From Arthrobotrys musiformis (lineage: Eukaryota > Ascomycota > Orbiliomycetes > Orbiliales > Orbiliaceae), in assembly GCA_036971715.1 (NCBI GenBank), contig JAVHJL010000002.1, forward strand, positions 2,698,501 through 2,762,500: a stretch of DNA of 64,000 nucleotides, read 5' to 3'. The notes beneath the pieces are model-generated. The model ran no database searches. It saw only the letters and a program-made list of their open reading frames with translations, and had not been told where the DNA came from. The position numbers and the translations under genes are program-made. This document shows, piece after piece, positions 36,530 to 48,127 of this stretch (positions within the stretch are counted from its first letter, which is position 1; the number at the start of each line of letters is the position of its first letter).

Positions 36530-36730
36530 TATAAAACCAAAAGATTTCTCGTAATTTTGGGTATCCCTTTCTGACCTCTAGGTACGAGACCATCTGCAGC
36601 AACATTTGGTTTACGAGATAATACAAGACCGCGTGGTCTCGCGATCTCGTTCCCAGTCTCCAGTAGAAGCAAATACATTCTCGTCATCGTGATACCTAGC
36701 GCCAGCATAATTCTGATTTCTAGCAAATGG
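36530..36730 (-). mobile_element. Possible Ty3/gypsy-type retroelement fragment
   Basis: One minus-strand frame reads ...LSRKPNVAADGLVPRGQKG. This resembles the end of retrotransposon RNase H domains, where N-V-A-A-D-G-L-S-R is common. The frame has no other clear reverse-transcriptase or integrase motif. A second frame over the same bases is also open, so the reading is uncertain. The surroundings look decayed and AT-rich. It is at most a short relic. Confidence 0.3.
36598..36621 (-). repeat. Dispersed 24-bp motif, copy 2 (inverted)
   Basis: Inverted copy, 539 bp beyond copy 1. It shares 19 consecutive bases with copy 1, then differs by two transitions. It lies inside the possible retroelement fragment. 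Confidence 0.8.
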
Positions 36731-37443
36731 ATTATTGAGGACCCCTATTCGGCTTCTAAATTTTACATATCAATATTTATGCTATAATCATTCTGCCCTT
36801 GTCGAAAGCAAATCCGGCATCACACAGCTCTGCACTCAAGAACTACAACCCCTCGACATAAATCCCAACATTCTCGAACAAGCACCCATTCAATTCCAAA
36901 TCCACAAAGACAATCTATGTCAAAAAGTGCAAATAGCTAGGTTCAAAATAGCACCATATGCAGGCTAAAAGCATATACATCTCCCAACACCCCAAAAACC
37001 AGGCCAAAATATGAACAAACACTTCAACCATGCTCCCAGCGTCAAAGGAGAATAAGAACGCCTAACATAGGGTTGGATCTCTCCATGGAAAGATACAAAA
37101 ATGACACTTCAACTCCGTGAAAAAGGAAAACACCGAGGATATCAATCTTCTACCCAAAGAAGTTGTTGCGAAATGGACTATACCAGTATCGAGCCCAATA
37201 CTCCAGATGGAATCAAAAAAGTAGAAAAAAAGAAATAGGAGGGAAGGGGGGAAGGAAGGGGGGAAGATAAGAAAAAGAAGAAAAAAGGGAGCCCAAAAAC
37301 AAAAGATATCAAGTTCCGCCTCCAACTTAGCCCAGCCAGCAAATAAATCATACGATAGCCTTCCACTTAAACCAAAGAAATCCCGCGCAATATTGAAGAG
37401 GTAAGGAAAAGAAAAGAAATTCGTGAAGTAGAACGCCTCGCGT

Positions 37444-39487
37444 TCACATGATAGAGCAGCCGCCAGTCCTTCTCCTCCTCCTTCCATCGTTATTTTCGTC
37501 AAAATCCAGCATGGCGGCTTCTCGAGCCCTTCGTCTACGGCGGCGACTGCTCTGAGTTGTATCGTCATTCGATGTCATATGATCTGCCCATCTGTCTTCC
37601 AGCCATTTCGCACTAGCCATGTCCCCCCTGAGAACTAGCTTCAAATGCTGATCGGCGGTTTGCTGCCATCCGTAATAGCACTTCAAGTGGATCACTTCAC
37701 GACATGGCACTAGATTCGTCGAGTTCCTACTAGATTTGCCGATTTTCAAATCGCTTGTGTGTGTGCTGTTCGCAGCCAGCACAGATTGGATTCCAGTCCA
37801 ATTTACGTTAACACAGTCGAAGCATACTAGGCGGAGTCCGACTCTTGGTTTTCTAGTAGTGGAGTTGCTGCTGACTCGGCTACGGACCGCCGTTGATGCC
37901 TCGGCGAGGAAAGCGTCCGTTATGCGAGCTAGGGGATTGTTAGTTTTCGGTCTTTATCTATAAAGCCTGGTGTAACTTACTGTTGTCCAGCTCGAGATTT
38001 CTAAGGGATGTGCAATTTTTAATAATCGGAATCATGCCCTCGTCTGAAACATTCTCGCAAAAAGATAGCTGCAAATGACGCAGTGACTTTGCACATGGCG
38101 CCTTCGACAACTCCACCAATACATCGTTTGTGACGTTTGAGCACTCCTCGAGATCTAGGTGACTGAGTTTCGGAACGGTAGGAAGCAGGTCGGATAATCC
38201 TTCGTCCGTCAATTCCGTAACATGCGATATCTCCAGCCCTTCCAAGTGGGGAACATTGTACGCAAGGTGCTTGAGAGCAAGATCCGTGAGGCCCCGACAC
38301 TTGCTAATATTCAAATGCTTCAACCTCCTAGCCGGCGCTGTCGTTCGGTCCGTCAACGGGTCAATATCGGCCTCAATCCCTTCCACCAGAATACGAATCG
38401 ATTCGTCCGTCAAAGAATCACATCCACCGAGCATTAACCTTTCCAAGGTATTTGTTTTGAAAATCGACTCCAGTGTTGATTCGTCATCAATTCCTAGACA
38501 CTCTGCTGCCCTCAAATCCGTCAAAAACGCACAAGATTCCACAATCTTACGGATGCCTCTAGCATCCATGTTGCCACAAAACGAAACATCCAGCGTCGTT
38601 AGTTGTCGACATGACTCCGCGATGTGTTTGCAGGTGACATTGGTAACGGCTTCGAGGCCAGAGATGTTCAAATGGATCAAATGGTTATTGTTGGTGATTA
38701 GTCGATGAACGGTGGGTCGGGACAAAGAACATCCTTCGAGGGATGCCGATATGAGGTTATTGCAAGTCGCAGTGATAGCGTAAAACTCGTTTTGTAGTTG
38801 CACACATCCTCTGTAGAGAAGTGAGTTCACTTTTCCTTATAAATTCCATGGGAATTCAATTTAGATTGCGCATACTAACCTAAGGTTAAGATAGCGGATA
38901 AAAGAGCCACTCAAACTAATTAACTTTGTCAATTGGTATGCTGGGATCCTTTTATAGAATGTCCCGGTATCCAAGACACTCCATAGTTGGCCGTCGAAAC
39001 ACAAACGCCCAAGAGCTTTATTAACCTGCGGGTTCAGATGTATCAGCTTTCGGGGCTCTGCCATGTGATAGGAAATGCAGAGACGGACCATTGAGCAGCG
39101 TATCAGCTCCTTTGGTTCTAAATAACTTAGAACCTCTAGACATATCTCACCCGGGAGGATCTCCAAAAAGTTTCTCGGAATGTTCCTGTGTTGCAGCAGG
39201 GGGATAGTTCTCGGAACAGCTGCTGTCGGAGCATTTGAACTCATGACGTTTTTTATGACAGCATCCTTTTCAGCAACTCGAGCGGCATGTCGTTCGGCAT
39301 TGGCATGGCGGGAACCAGTAGCCAAGGAAATACAGGAAACGGAGTTTCTAGCAGAATATTGGCCATCGTCCCCAAGCTCGGCAAGGTGTGGAGAGGATGA
39401 TGCCCTGCCTATACGATTGAGCAGTCTTCGTCGGGTTCGTCTTTTAACGACTGGAGCGTCGTGAAGCATGGTAGTAGACGTAGACAT
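37444..39487 (-). CDS. F-box/leucine-rich-repeat protein with CaaX end
   Basis: SCF-type ubiquitin-ligase substrate receptor. Four exons: 39487-39089, 39025-38880, 38810-37981 and 37928-37444 (619 residues). The N-terminus is basic (KRRTRRRLLNRIGR). The F-box (about residues 108-150) reads FLEILPGEICLEVLSYLEPK and continues after intron 1 with NKALGRLCFDGQLWSV. About ten RNI-type leucine-rich repeats follow (for example LTTLDVSFCGNMDARGI, LKHLNISKCRGLTDLAL, LSHLDLEECSNVTNDVL). The C-terminus has two Arg clusters and ends GGCSIM, a CaaX box (C-S-I-M) that predicts farnesylation. Intron 1 is 63 nt and stop-free, so an unspliced form would add 21 residues. It resembles the Grr1/FBXL2 type; the orthologue is not certain. 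Confidence 0.88.
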
Positions 39488-42400
39488 TGTTAAAAGCTTT
39501 CAGAATGAACTGTTTTTGAAAGAATTGAAGTTGTGGAGATAGTTCAATCGGTCCAGCCCCCTTCGAGGGTTTTCCTTTGTAGTCTGGAGACTAGCGGTAG
39601 TTGGAGCTAGCTAGGTGTTGCGCAGCATGAACATGACTGTCCGTGGCGGGCCGTTTAAAGGTATATAAGTATAAAAAAAGGTTCCGTTCCTGGGGGATCC
39701 GGAATCGACGGAAGAATAGGAAGAAGCCGCGAAAGAAAAAGTGAGGGAAGAGGGAATTAATTATTTTGGAGATGATGTACTATCAGAGCGGAATCCCTCA
39801 ATGCAATGTGCAGCAGAGCAGAGTGGTTTAATGTTTGGCGGGTGCGGACTATTCCGGGATGTCGCAGATTTAGAAGAGGCAGTTAGCTAATTGTGATGTG
39901 ATGGTTCAGTTCAGCGACAACCAACAGTCAGAGCCAAAGCGGGGCACACGACAGGACTTGCAACCGCTTAGATATCGATGCCACAAATAAAAGTTACAGA
40001 GAAGGAGAAGGAGACGATAGGTTATAATATAATGAAGTTGATGAGAAAAAGGAGAGATGATGATGAGAGAATATGTGACAGTAAGGGAGAGAATAAGGAA
40101 TAAGAAGAGGAGGCCGGAAGACCAAAAAAGGGAAGCTGTCTATGGGGGTCCCGCAGTGCAGTACTGTTTGTTCACGCCACTGGCCGGCGACTGCAACCGC
40201 AACTGAACCTGAACTTGAACCTGAACCTGAATTCGACTGCAACCGCAACTGGAACTGCAACTGCAGCTGCCTCTCTGCCTGGATTGGACGGGGTGGACCC
40301 ACTGTTGGAACCTAGGTAGCTAGCTAGCTAATCCGACCTGCACAGCGCGAGGGGTAAAAAGTCGAGGTGCGTTTCGACGTCGGTTGAAGTGTCCGGCGCC
40401 TTGCTTCGAGTGCAATCCCACGCCCTGGAATGTTTGCAAATGGGGGTTTGGAATGTCTCCTTCGTATACTACTTCTGTCCTCGACCCGGGTTAATTCTGT
40501 CGGACTATCTCACCTTCAGCCGAGCCGGTTCACGACTCCGATGCAACAGTGTTCTTCTGGAATAAAATACCCTGACTGCCTGTAGAACTAAGGCCTCGGA
40601 GGTGGCGGCGATGGATTCTATATAAATATCTACAGCTACACTACGCTACACCATACAAGTACTAACTTAATCAACCTCCTCGACTGGCTTGCGCTATCGA
40701 TCGACCTCACCCGATCAAGTTTGGAAGAAGCAGCAGACACCGCACTATCCCGACGGCGGGAGATACGCACATCACTGACTTACATATGTATGTATGTACA
40801 GACATATTATATTACTGACCATGCATACACTTGTAGAGAGTAGATGCATGCAGATGTCACCGAATGCTACATGTAGATTGCGCACTTCCGATAACACAAT
40901 CGGGAGCTCGAGCTCGTAGTTACCAGTTTACGGTTTACGGTTTACGAGCTTGCCGATAAGATGTCTCCTCTCTTCCAGGCAGAATGAATGACTTGGCTGC
41001 ATGACCCGGTAGAAGTGACCATGTGCCCAGCTGCCTCAGATTCCAACCGGCCTAAGCTTGGAGCTTGCGAGCTTGGCCGATGTCTCTCCTCTCCTTTTAG
41101 ATGTCTTATCCCTCGATAGATACTTTTTTTTCTTTTCTCTAAACTTCCAGCTTCGAACTCCTGTGTGCCGTCTACGGCATATTGACTCTCGCTCGGTTTA
41201 AATTTCGTTTTGTCGAATGAATCCCCTTGGCACTTTGAATTTAGCGGCGAATCCAATTCGAAAACTTATCGCATGCCGTAGTTGTATTGCTGTTTGACTT
41301 CTTCGGACTTTATCGATAACTCATAGACATACATGCACATAGCGGGTAGGTACTTGGAGAGAAAGAAGGAAGGAAAGCGAGAGGATTGATCTTATCACAA
41401 CCACCCCACGCGAGGTTAGGAAAGATCAGACGAAATTTGCTTGTGACCCCTCCAGCTTCAGGGTGTGGCATTACATCCTGTTACTCTTATCTAATCCACC
41501 CCTAGCGTCGATACCGTCCTAGATATTGACAGACACTACGAATACTAGTACCGCTACTATACTAACCCGCAAGTGTAAGTGTCATGCAAGGGTGAGCTCT
41601 GCAGGAAGCTGTCGCGATGTCGTGCAATTCTCAGAGATGCCCCTCATTGCATCGAGTCGGGCGGGGCTGTCCGGCCGATTAATTCGCGCAGGTCTACATG
41701 TATACAGCCTTTGTGATGTAACATTTTCGGCGCGGAATTATATTAGCCAAGAAATACGAGAAAATAATACATTCCCGCGTGTATATCTACTAAAGAAGTC
41801 CTTGAACAGTTGATCCAGTATATGTAATATTTGACCCCATCTAAGCTAATTTATGTGTCTGTGAACAAGTATCATATCGGTTCTTGCGGTGGTACCGTGG
41901 GCTGGCTGGTAGCCGTACAGTCTGGTCAACACCACCATGGAATCCGAACAGGGCCCCTCCATTCAACCCTGGTAACCAAATTCCCATTATACCCAACGTA
42001 ACTGTACCGTCCAAAAACCTCCGTTACCTTTTTTAAAATCGGCGGTCCAGAGTTACCAGCTATAGCTACTAGCACCCTTGCCCCGCTCGACCGTTCAGGC
42101 TCAGGCCTTACTCGAGTTAGCTGGCCTCTTAAGAAGCACTAATGTATATTGGATGCAGGTTAGATTGCAGCGGGATCTTTGTGTCACACGAGTCCCAGCT
42201 CATCCGCCTCGCTTGTGATGCCCAACGTCATGTCATGCGGCCTCACATGGCTCTCACTAAAAACCACATCAACGTTACCACTGCACACACGAGGAACCTC
42301 ACCCCTTCCACCTCGTCTACTCTCCCCACATGCGACGTGCAAACCTGTTGAACGTAAACTCGTAGAACCATACACACTCTCAGATTGCCCAATCACTCCC

Positions 42401-42521
42401 GTATCCTATCCGCCAGATGCAGGTGACTGTCAAATTCCCGACATAAATAACCTCCGTATGCTTGCCCTCCCTTTTATCAGACGTGTAGAAGAGAAAATGC
42501 AAGAATTCTAATACCACAGTC
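39488..42521. promoter_or_regulatory. 3-kb divergent region, F-box/LRR gene and PXA gene
   Basis: The F-box/LRR-proximal part has TATATAAGTATAAAA (39661-39675, read from +) about 175 bp before its ATG. The middle holds a (GAACCT/GCAACT)n tract and a CTAGCTAGCTAG run (40318-40330). At 40785-40812 is an ACATATGTATGTATGTAC stretch. No coding frame is convincing, including a 110-codon non-ATG frame that ends 11 bp before the PXA start. Confidence 0.5.
40197..40275. repeat. Hexanucleotide-type GAACCT/GCAACT repeat
   Basis: Alternating CTGAAC/CTTGAAC and CTGCAAC/CCGCAAC units over about 80 bp. The two flanking blocks share the core GACTGCAACCGCAACTG. Confidence 0.75.
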
Positions 42522-44406
42522 ATGAACAGCGTGCGTCCAAGGCCCCACAAGATGCCACCGTCTACCCGTCGGCCGGGTGTGCCTCTCGTCGACTCGGAGG
42601 AGAGAAACCTAGCTGCTCTCACGAAACGCGTTCTCTGTGCCCACGCGCCTGTGGGGAAGAGCATCGAAGAAGTTTTGCCCGCTCTTACTAGCTTGCCCAA
42701 GGTTGACCTTCAACTATACGGCTTTGTATCTATCATATTAAGGTACATATATACATTCACACATACATTGCTAAGGAACATATGCATATTTTGGCTTGAA
42801 TAGCACGCTAACCTTGCTCGTACGCTCTTCCAAGGGATTTCGTCCAATTGTGGTACCAAAAGATTACGCCGGACCACGAGTTTATCGATGAGATCGTTCT
42901 CATTATTGCACATTGCACTTTGTCATTGGAGCAGCGTATTCGTCAGGTACATACATAGATAGCTTCGTGGTTACATTATGCATCCTGCAAGCCACGCATA
43001 TTGATCGTTCGTTCGTTCGTTCGTATAGGTGGACCTGGAGACCCTTCTTCTGGAGGAAGCCCCTGCCGTATTAGAAACCCACGTTAAAGGTACGACCGTC
43101 CAGCCGGAATCCCAAAACTGCTGCAGCTGCATAAGTGGGGGTAAACTAACCGATACCCCTATGTAGACTACCGAGTCGCTTTAGAGCGGCAATCTACAGC
43201 ACTATTTCCACATGCAACTGTCAACGAAATCTTCCACAGCATGCAGCCACACCCTGCTCTCATCTCCTCCCCGGAGAGTGAGAGGCTCTACCTCAAGATG
43301 TTGGGGTCTGGGGTGCTTGCTGCCCTCCTACCACCAGAGGACCTGCAGTCGGACTGTGAACGACTTTTGGTTAGAGAAATTCTTTCCAACATGGTACTAT
43401 GGAATGTTGTCGATAGATTGAGCGAACCCTTCATGTTGTTCGAAATGATCACAAAGGTATCTTGCCACTATCTTACGATGGGAGGTGGAGGCGGAGGGGA
43501 GGCCATCCCATTGGATCATACGTAACTGACCGTCTACGTAGGTGGTGACGACCCTGACAGCACCGAACAAAGTCAAACCTAAAACTGTCTCCCACGCCAA
43601 AAGCACCGAATTAATGTCACTCCTCCAAACCGAACCTTTGGAACCAATCAAAAAGGCCGATGATCCGGACCAATCCATTTTCCAGGCCCTCTCCTTGACC
43701 GCCCTAACCTACCTCGAACACGCCTACACCTTCATATCCACCACCGCGGTTGTCGCACGACACGCATCTGCATCTCTGATGTCATTGTGGAAAGAACCCC
43801 CGCAGGAACCACCCCGCCGGAGAAAACCAATCTTAAAATTATCTGTGTGGAAAACTTTGGTCACGTTATTTTCACTCGATAGACGGCAACCCTGGTTGCT
43901 TGGATCGATACAGTTGGCCGCAAAGCCGCTAACCGAGCAGCCGCCGGGGTCTCTAATCGATAAGTATGACGTTCCCGCCCTCCCGTTGGCACTAGCATAG
44001 TCTAAAGCAACATCTTTAACTTGTATACTAATGATATAACAACAACAAAAACAACAGCTATCTTTCTCACGTTTTCACTCAGTCACTTTTGAACGAGGAA
44101 ATTCTCATCAAAATCCTTTCTATCGCCCGGAACACCTTGTTTCCAAACGGCTCACTCGCTCCTCCCCGTCCTTATCCAACGGAGGACGAGAAGGTGCTAA
44201 TTCAGAAGCAAGCCGAGCTGGCAATCTGGAACGCCATCCCGGATGTACTCAAGTCCATGTACTTGCCAGCGAACAAGGACGACCAACTGCGGGAGATCGG
44301 AGAGAGCCTGGCCTTCTTGCGGTCTAGGAGCTGTAATAAGCATTTGGTATACCGGCTTTTGGACCTATTGGTCGCGCGGCTGGTGCCAGAGATGGTTGAG
44401 GGCTAG
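42522..44406 (+). CDS. PXA and nexin-C domain protein (sorting-nexin related)
   Basis: Probable membrane-associated protein of endosome or ER-contact function, related to the Snx13/Snx14 family but without a visible PX or RGS domain. Six exons: 42522-42742, 42835-42946, 43029-43089, 43167-43456, 43542-43963 and 44058-44406 (484 residues). The PXA region (about residues 40-215) includes DFVQLWYQKITPDHEFIDEI and HPALISSPESERLYLKMLG. The nexin-C region starts near residue 370 with LSHVFTQSLLNEEILIKIL and has LFPNGSLAPPRP. The acceptor at 44057, not the later CAG, keeps this frame open. Met at 42552 is an alternative start. No strong N-terminal membrane helix is visible. Confidence 0.87.
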
Positions 44407-47400
44407 TGCATGAATGTTTCACTATTAGATTTCCATTTTGTCAGTCACAGGATAGTTTAGACCTTTCCTTTTCCCTCTACTACATAGCATTTGAACAGCG
44501 TGTTACGGGAGGGGCGTTCCGGTTTTGCATACATGTGTGTGTGTTTTTTCTTGTGATTCTGATGATTCCTATATACTCCCCTTGTTCCGGAGTTTTTACC
44601 TGTCACGATAGACTGCCCATAAACTCTAATGCATCGTCACTTTACGGATAAATTACCATACCATAAGAGAGAAAAAACCAACTAGGCATCAGAATTCCTA
44701 TAAACTTGAGCTCACTACTACAAATCGTATACCTAAAATGATCCCCGTGATAGCACTAAATCGCCTAATACCTCGTTGTTACGACGAAGTATACACTACA
44801 ACAGGAAAAAAAACAATACACATCGTCTCGATAAACGGAAACACTTACCCCCCCCCTAGCTCCCCTCCACCTCATCAGTCCGATCTCGAATCAAAAGTTA
44901 ACCCGGGTCGTGCAGGTGCCAACACATCAAACGTGTTAAGAAATGCACGACGTATCACTATCACACTTTAAAAAGTAAAAATCCCTCCACCCCCCATGGC
45001 TTCCTCCACACACTCTCTTTGAGGTCCATTGGCGAAGGGAGTATTATATTTTCTTATTTTTAGTTTTTTCTGGCGGACCCCACTGAGGCTTCCATGCGAC
45101 TGCGACCCCATGTTGAATCTCTCACTTTCACTTCTCCGTTTTTTTTTTTTCTTTTCCTATCGTTTTGTGAGGAAAGTAAAAGGAAGTAACCGCGTATTTG
45201 TGCCCAAAAAGGGTTTCCGGGGAACGGGGGAGTGAAATTCATAATCCAAATTCTCGTCACCCGGCGTTCACAAGTTTCAAGGTCCATTCTCATATGCAAG
45301 CTTATCGTTGTTTTCTTGTTTTCTTTTCTTTACTTTTTTTCCCGTTTTGACCGGGTGGGTCATGGCGCTTTTGAAGGGGGATTTCAAGATCACGAGGTCT
45401 GAGGTTTATCCATTGCAAGGTAGCTAAACTAGCTTAGGGTAGCTTAGCTACCTTAGCTTCTTTAGCTCTGTCAACTATACTATAGCTAGCTCAAACAATA
45501 TCCACTCACAAAGTAAAACGCCGAGGAGAGGAATACGTATTTCAGAAAATAAGTAAATATTTCAAATTCACTGGATTCATCCCGGTGGCTGCCTCTTAAG
45601 CTTGCCTATGTGGCGATCTCGTGTAGTGTACCGGGGCAAGGGGGGGGGAAAGGTTCGAAATGATCCGATCCTCGTAAGATCACAAAAAAGGAACTATCTG
45701 CAGTCTTTACGCAGCATTTTTGCCCCGGCGGCGCGTGCGTATGGTATCGTCGAGTACCCACTAGGTCAAAAAATACAGAAATCATAGCGGGTCTATGGAC
45801 GTCTGGAACAACCAAGCACCAGGTGGCGAAAAAACATGGGGAAAGGGAAGACATCCCTGGTACCATGGTGTACAACTCTACACGTTTTGTCCAGGGCATT
45901 AACAGCCATTTGCGAGGGTAAGGGTTAAAGAATAAGAAGGCTTAGTTTAAAAAAGTAGCTTAATACAAAATGTAATTAGTATAACAGATGTATACGTTGT
46001 CAAAAAACGCCTGGGTACCCACATCGGTATAGCCTTGATAGGGAAAAAACAAAGCTATACTCTTTTGTTAACCGGTCTCAATGCGACTGAGGGATTGACC
46101 TTGTAAGGTAAAAGGAACTGGAGGCAGGTCCTATATCGCGCAGTATACTTCGTTGTGTAATTGTTACCTTGTTACATGTATAAGCTCCCTTTGTATAGAG
46201 GAAGATCTGAAATATGACAACGGTTAACCGGGTTATGGCATCAACCATACACGCACACACACAGACAAGGGCCCTGCATAAAAAGTGACCCTTCGTTGTA
46301 GTTGTCATGTATCATAAAAAACATCTAAATAGAGTCTCGACTCGGAAACACTAAACTCGGACCTCCCAGCCTTGTGAATTTAGCTTACCCGCCGACATTT
46401 TTCTTTTTGTAGATATTTTGATATCCTTCATTTTTTTTGAATTCTAAATGCGGCCCGTGGAGTTTTTTTTTTTTTTTTGTTTTTTCTCTTGGGCTAGTGC
46501 TCTAAATATGTATGTACACGTCTGTACGGCTGTTGTCACCGCTTCGTCTATGTGATGCCATGTAATGCCATGTACCCAAGGAGCAGGGTACAGCCAGCGA
46601 GTAGCAACCAGGATTCCTTTTTATACGTGCAGGGGGGGTATCTCACCAGTGGGCGTCAATACCCGTAACATGTGAAATTTCGATATTCGTGAATGTACCA
46701 AGTCCACCAAGAGAAAAAAAGAGCAGGATCTCGAACAAAAGATCGAAGATTCGTAGTACCGCAATTGGATCGTGAAGTCCCCCCTCCCCAGAGATCCTGA
46801 TATTCGTCATAGGTTCCTCGACGTACAGTACATATTCGGTTCGAGGGCCCGGTCGACGTATACAATATCAAGTTCATGTATAATCCCATCGACACGATTC
46901 CTCAATCCGTGCACCCCATCCCCCTCCCAAACCCGCCCTTTTAAATGTCTCAGAAACAGACATTACACAAGAAATACGCAAGATAAGGTGCACGTTTCCT
47001 GCTAGATATCGATATTTCAAAAATGATGGAATTTTTTCATATGCATTATATACGTATACAACCCTAAAAAAGGACAGATATATAGAAACAAAAAAAAAAA
47101 TGCCATGCTGTGTAATATAATGCACGACCCCCCCGGGTGTTTCAATAAACATGCATATATGACAGAAAATAATGACGAAATAAAGCTATAGATGATGGGT
47201 TTTTTTTGATGATTATTACAATACAAATACAGTCTGAACAAGGAGATGTTGTGATATATATATATAAGTTAAAACAAATGAAAAAAATTCAAAAGCAAAA
47301 TCGCGGATGGGGACAAGAACACATTAAACGATAACTGGAAACAATGATAGACCAATCTATGCAACGAGGAAGGCCGTTAAACAAAACAATAAGCAGAAGC

Positions 47401-48127
47401 GGAAATAGCAGGATTGATATATAGTTGAAAAGACGAGGGAAAGACAACAAAAACGATAACCAACAGATTTTGTTACGATAAAAATCTGAACTTTGAGATG
47501 ACGCCAGAGAAATGACTTTGGAAGAGGGGGGCGAGAACAAAGACAAAAACGAGAAAAAGAAGAGATATCAAAAGAGGTGAGAGGGAAAGGGTTTAATTAT
47601 AAAGAATAGGGCAATAAAGAAAAGTAAAAAAAAAATAGAAGATATAGGAACCCCCCAGATGTTGTTTTTTTTTGCGTTCGGCCGTACATGAAAATGCTGT
47701 ATATAGGAAAACTCCAACCATCCGCTCATCGCTAACGCCATGATGCCACCTTCTAAAGAAAATAGAGGAAAAAGAGGAATACAATAGGATATATGGGAAT
47801 AGTATACGAGAAAAGGAAAAGAGATAAAGATAGAAAAAAAAAAATGGCAATCTGGAACGGAAACCAAGTGTGACAAGCTGTAACACTGGGCGATAAAAAA
47901 AAAAAAGATAACAACTAAAGATCCAGATCGAGCTAACGTTCGGAATTAGTTTTGTTGGTTTTTGAGATTAAAAAGGTTGTAATAATAATTTCGGTTGGAT
48001 AGGATGAAAAGGGAAATGACGAATAGAAACCCGGGGATCGCACAGCTGTACCGCTGGCAGAGAGAGGAAAATGCAAATGGGATTCGTAAACGTCGTTAGA
48101 GAGAATGCGTGCGTGGGCTATACATTT
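44407..48127. other. Convergent 3.7-kb intergenic region
   Basis: Between the 3' ends of the PXA gene and the CENP-B-like gene. It is AT-rich and full of A and T tracts (for example T15 near 46466, and an A10 run near 47090). A palindromic TAGCTTAG cluster lies at 45418-45490. Frames of 60-102 codons on either strand are Phe/Ser- or Lys-rich and look like shadows of homopolymers. No gene is supported. Confidence 0.5.
45438..45452. repeat. Perfect short inverted repeat GGTAGC-TTA-GCTACC
   Basis: Six-base arms with a 3-base loop. It lies in a cluster of TAGCTTAG/GGTAGCT units (45418-45490). Confidence 0.7.

Larger units (their letters stand above)
34466..37443. other. Gene-poor tract with decayed repeats
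   Basis: Three kilobases between tandem minus-strand genes. The left part is the transporter promoter. From about 35100 the sequence is AT-rich, with stop-broken frames (for example 35888-36337 on +, which begins with TTG, not ATG). Near 36035 and 36598 are inverted copies of a 24-bp motif, and a possible retroelement fragment lies at 36530-36730. The right end, about 36970-37443, probably includes the F-box/LRR 3' UTR. No intact gene is supported. Confidence 0.5.

Noticed and set aside
42179..42511. 110-codon frame just before the PXA gene
   Set aside because: It lacks an ATG start and ends 11 bp before the PXA start. Promoter or leader sequence is more likely.
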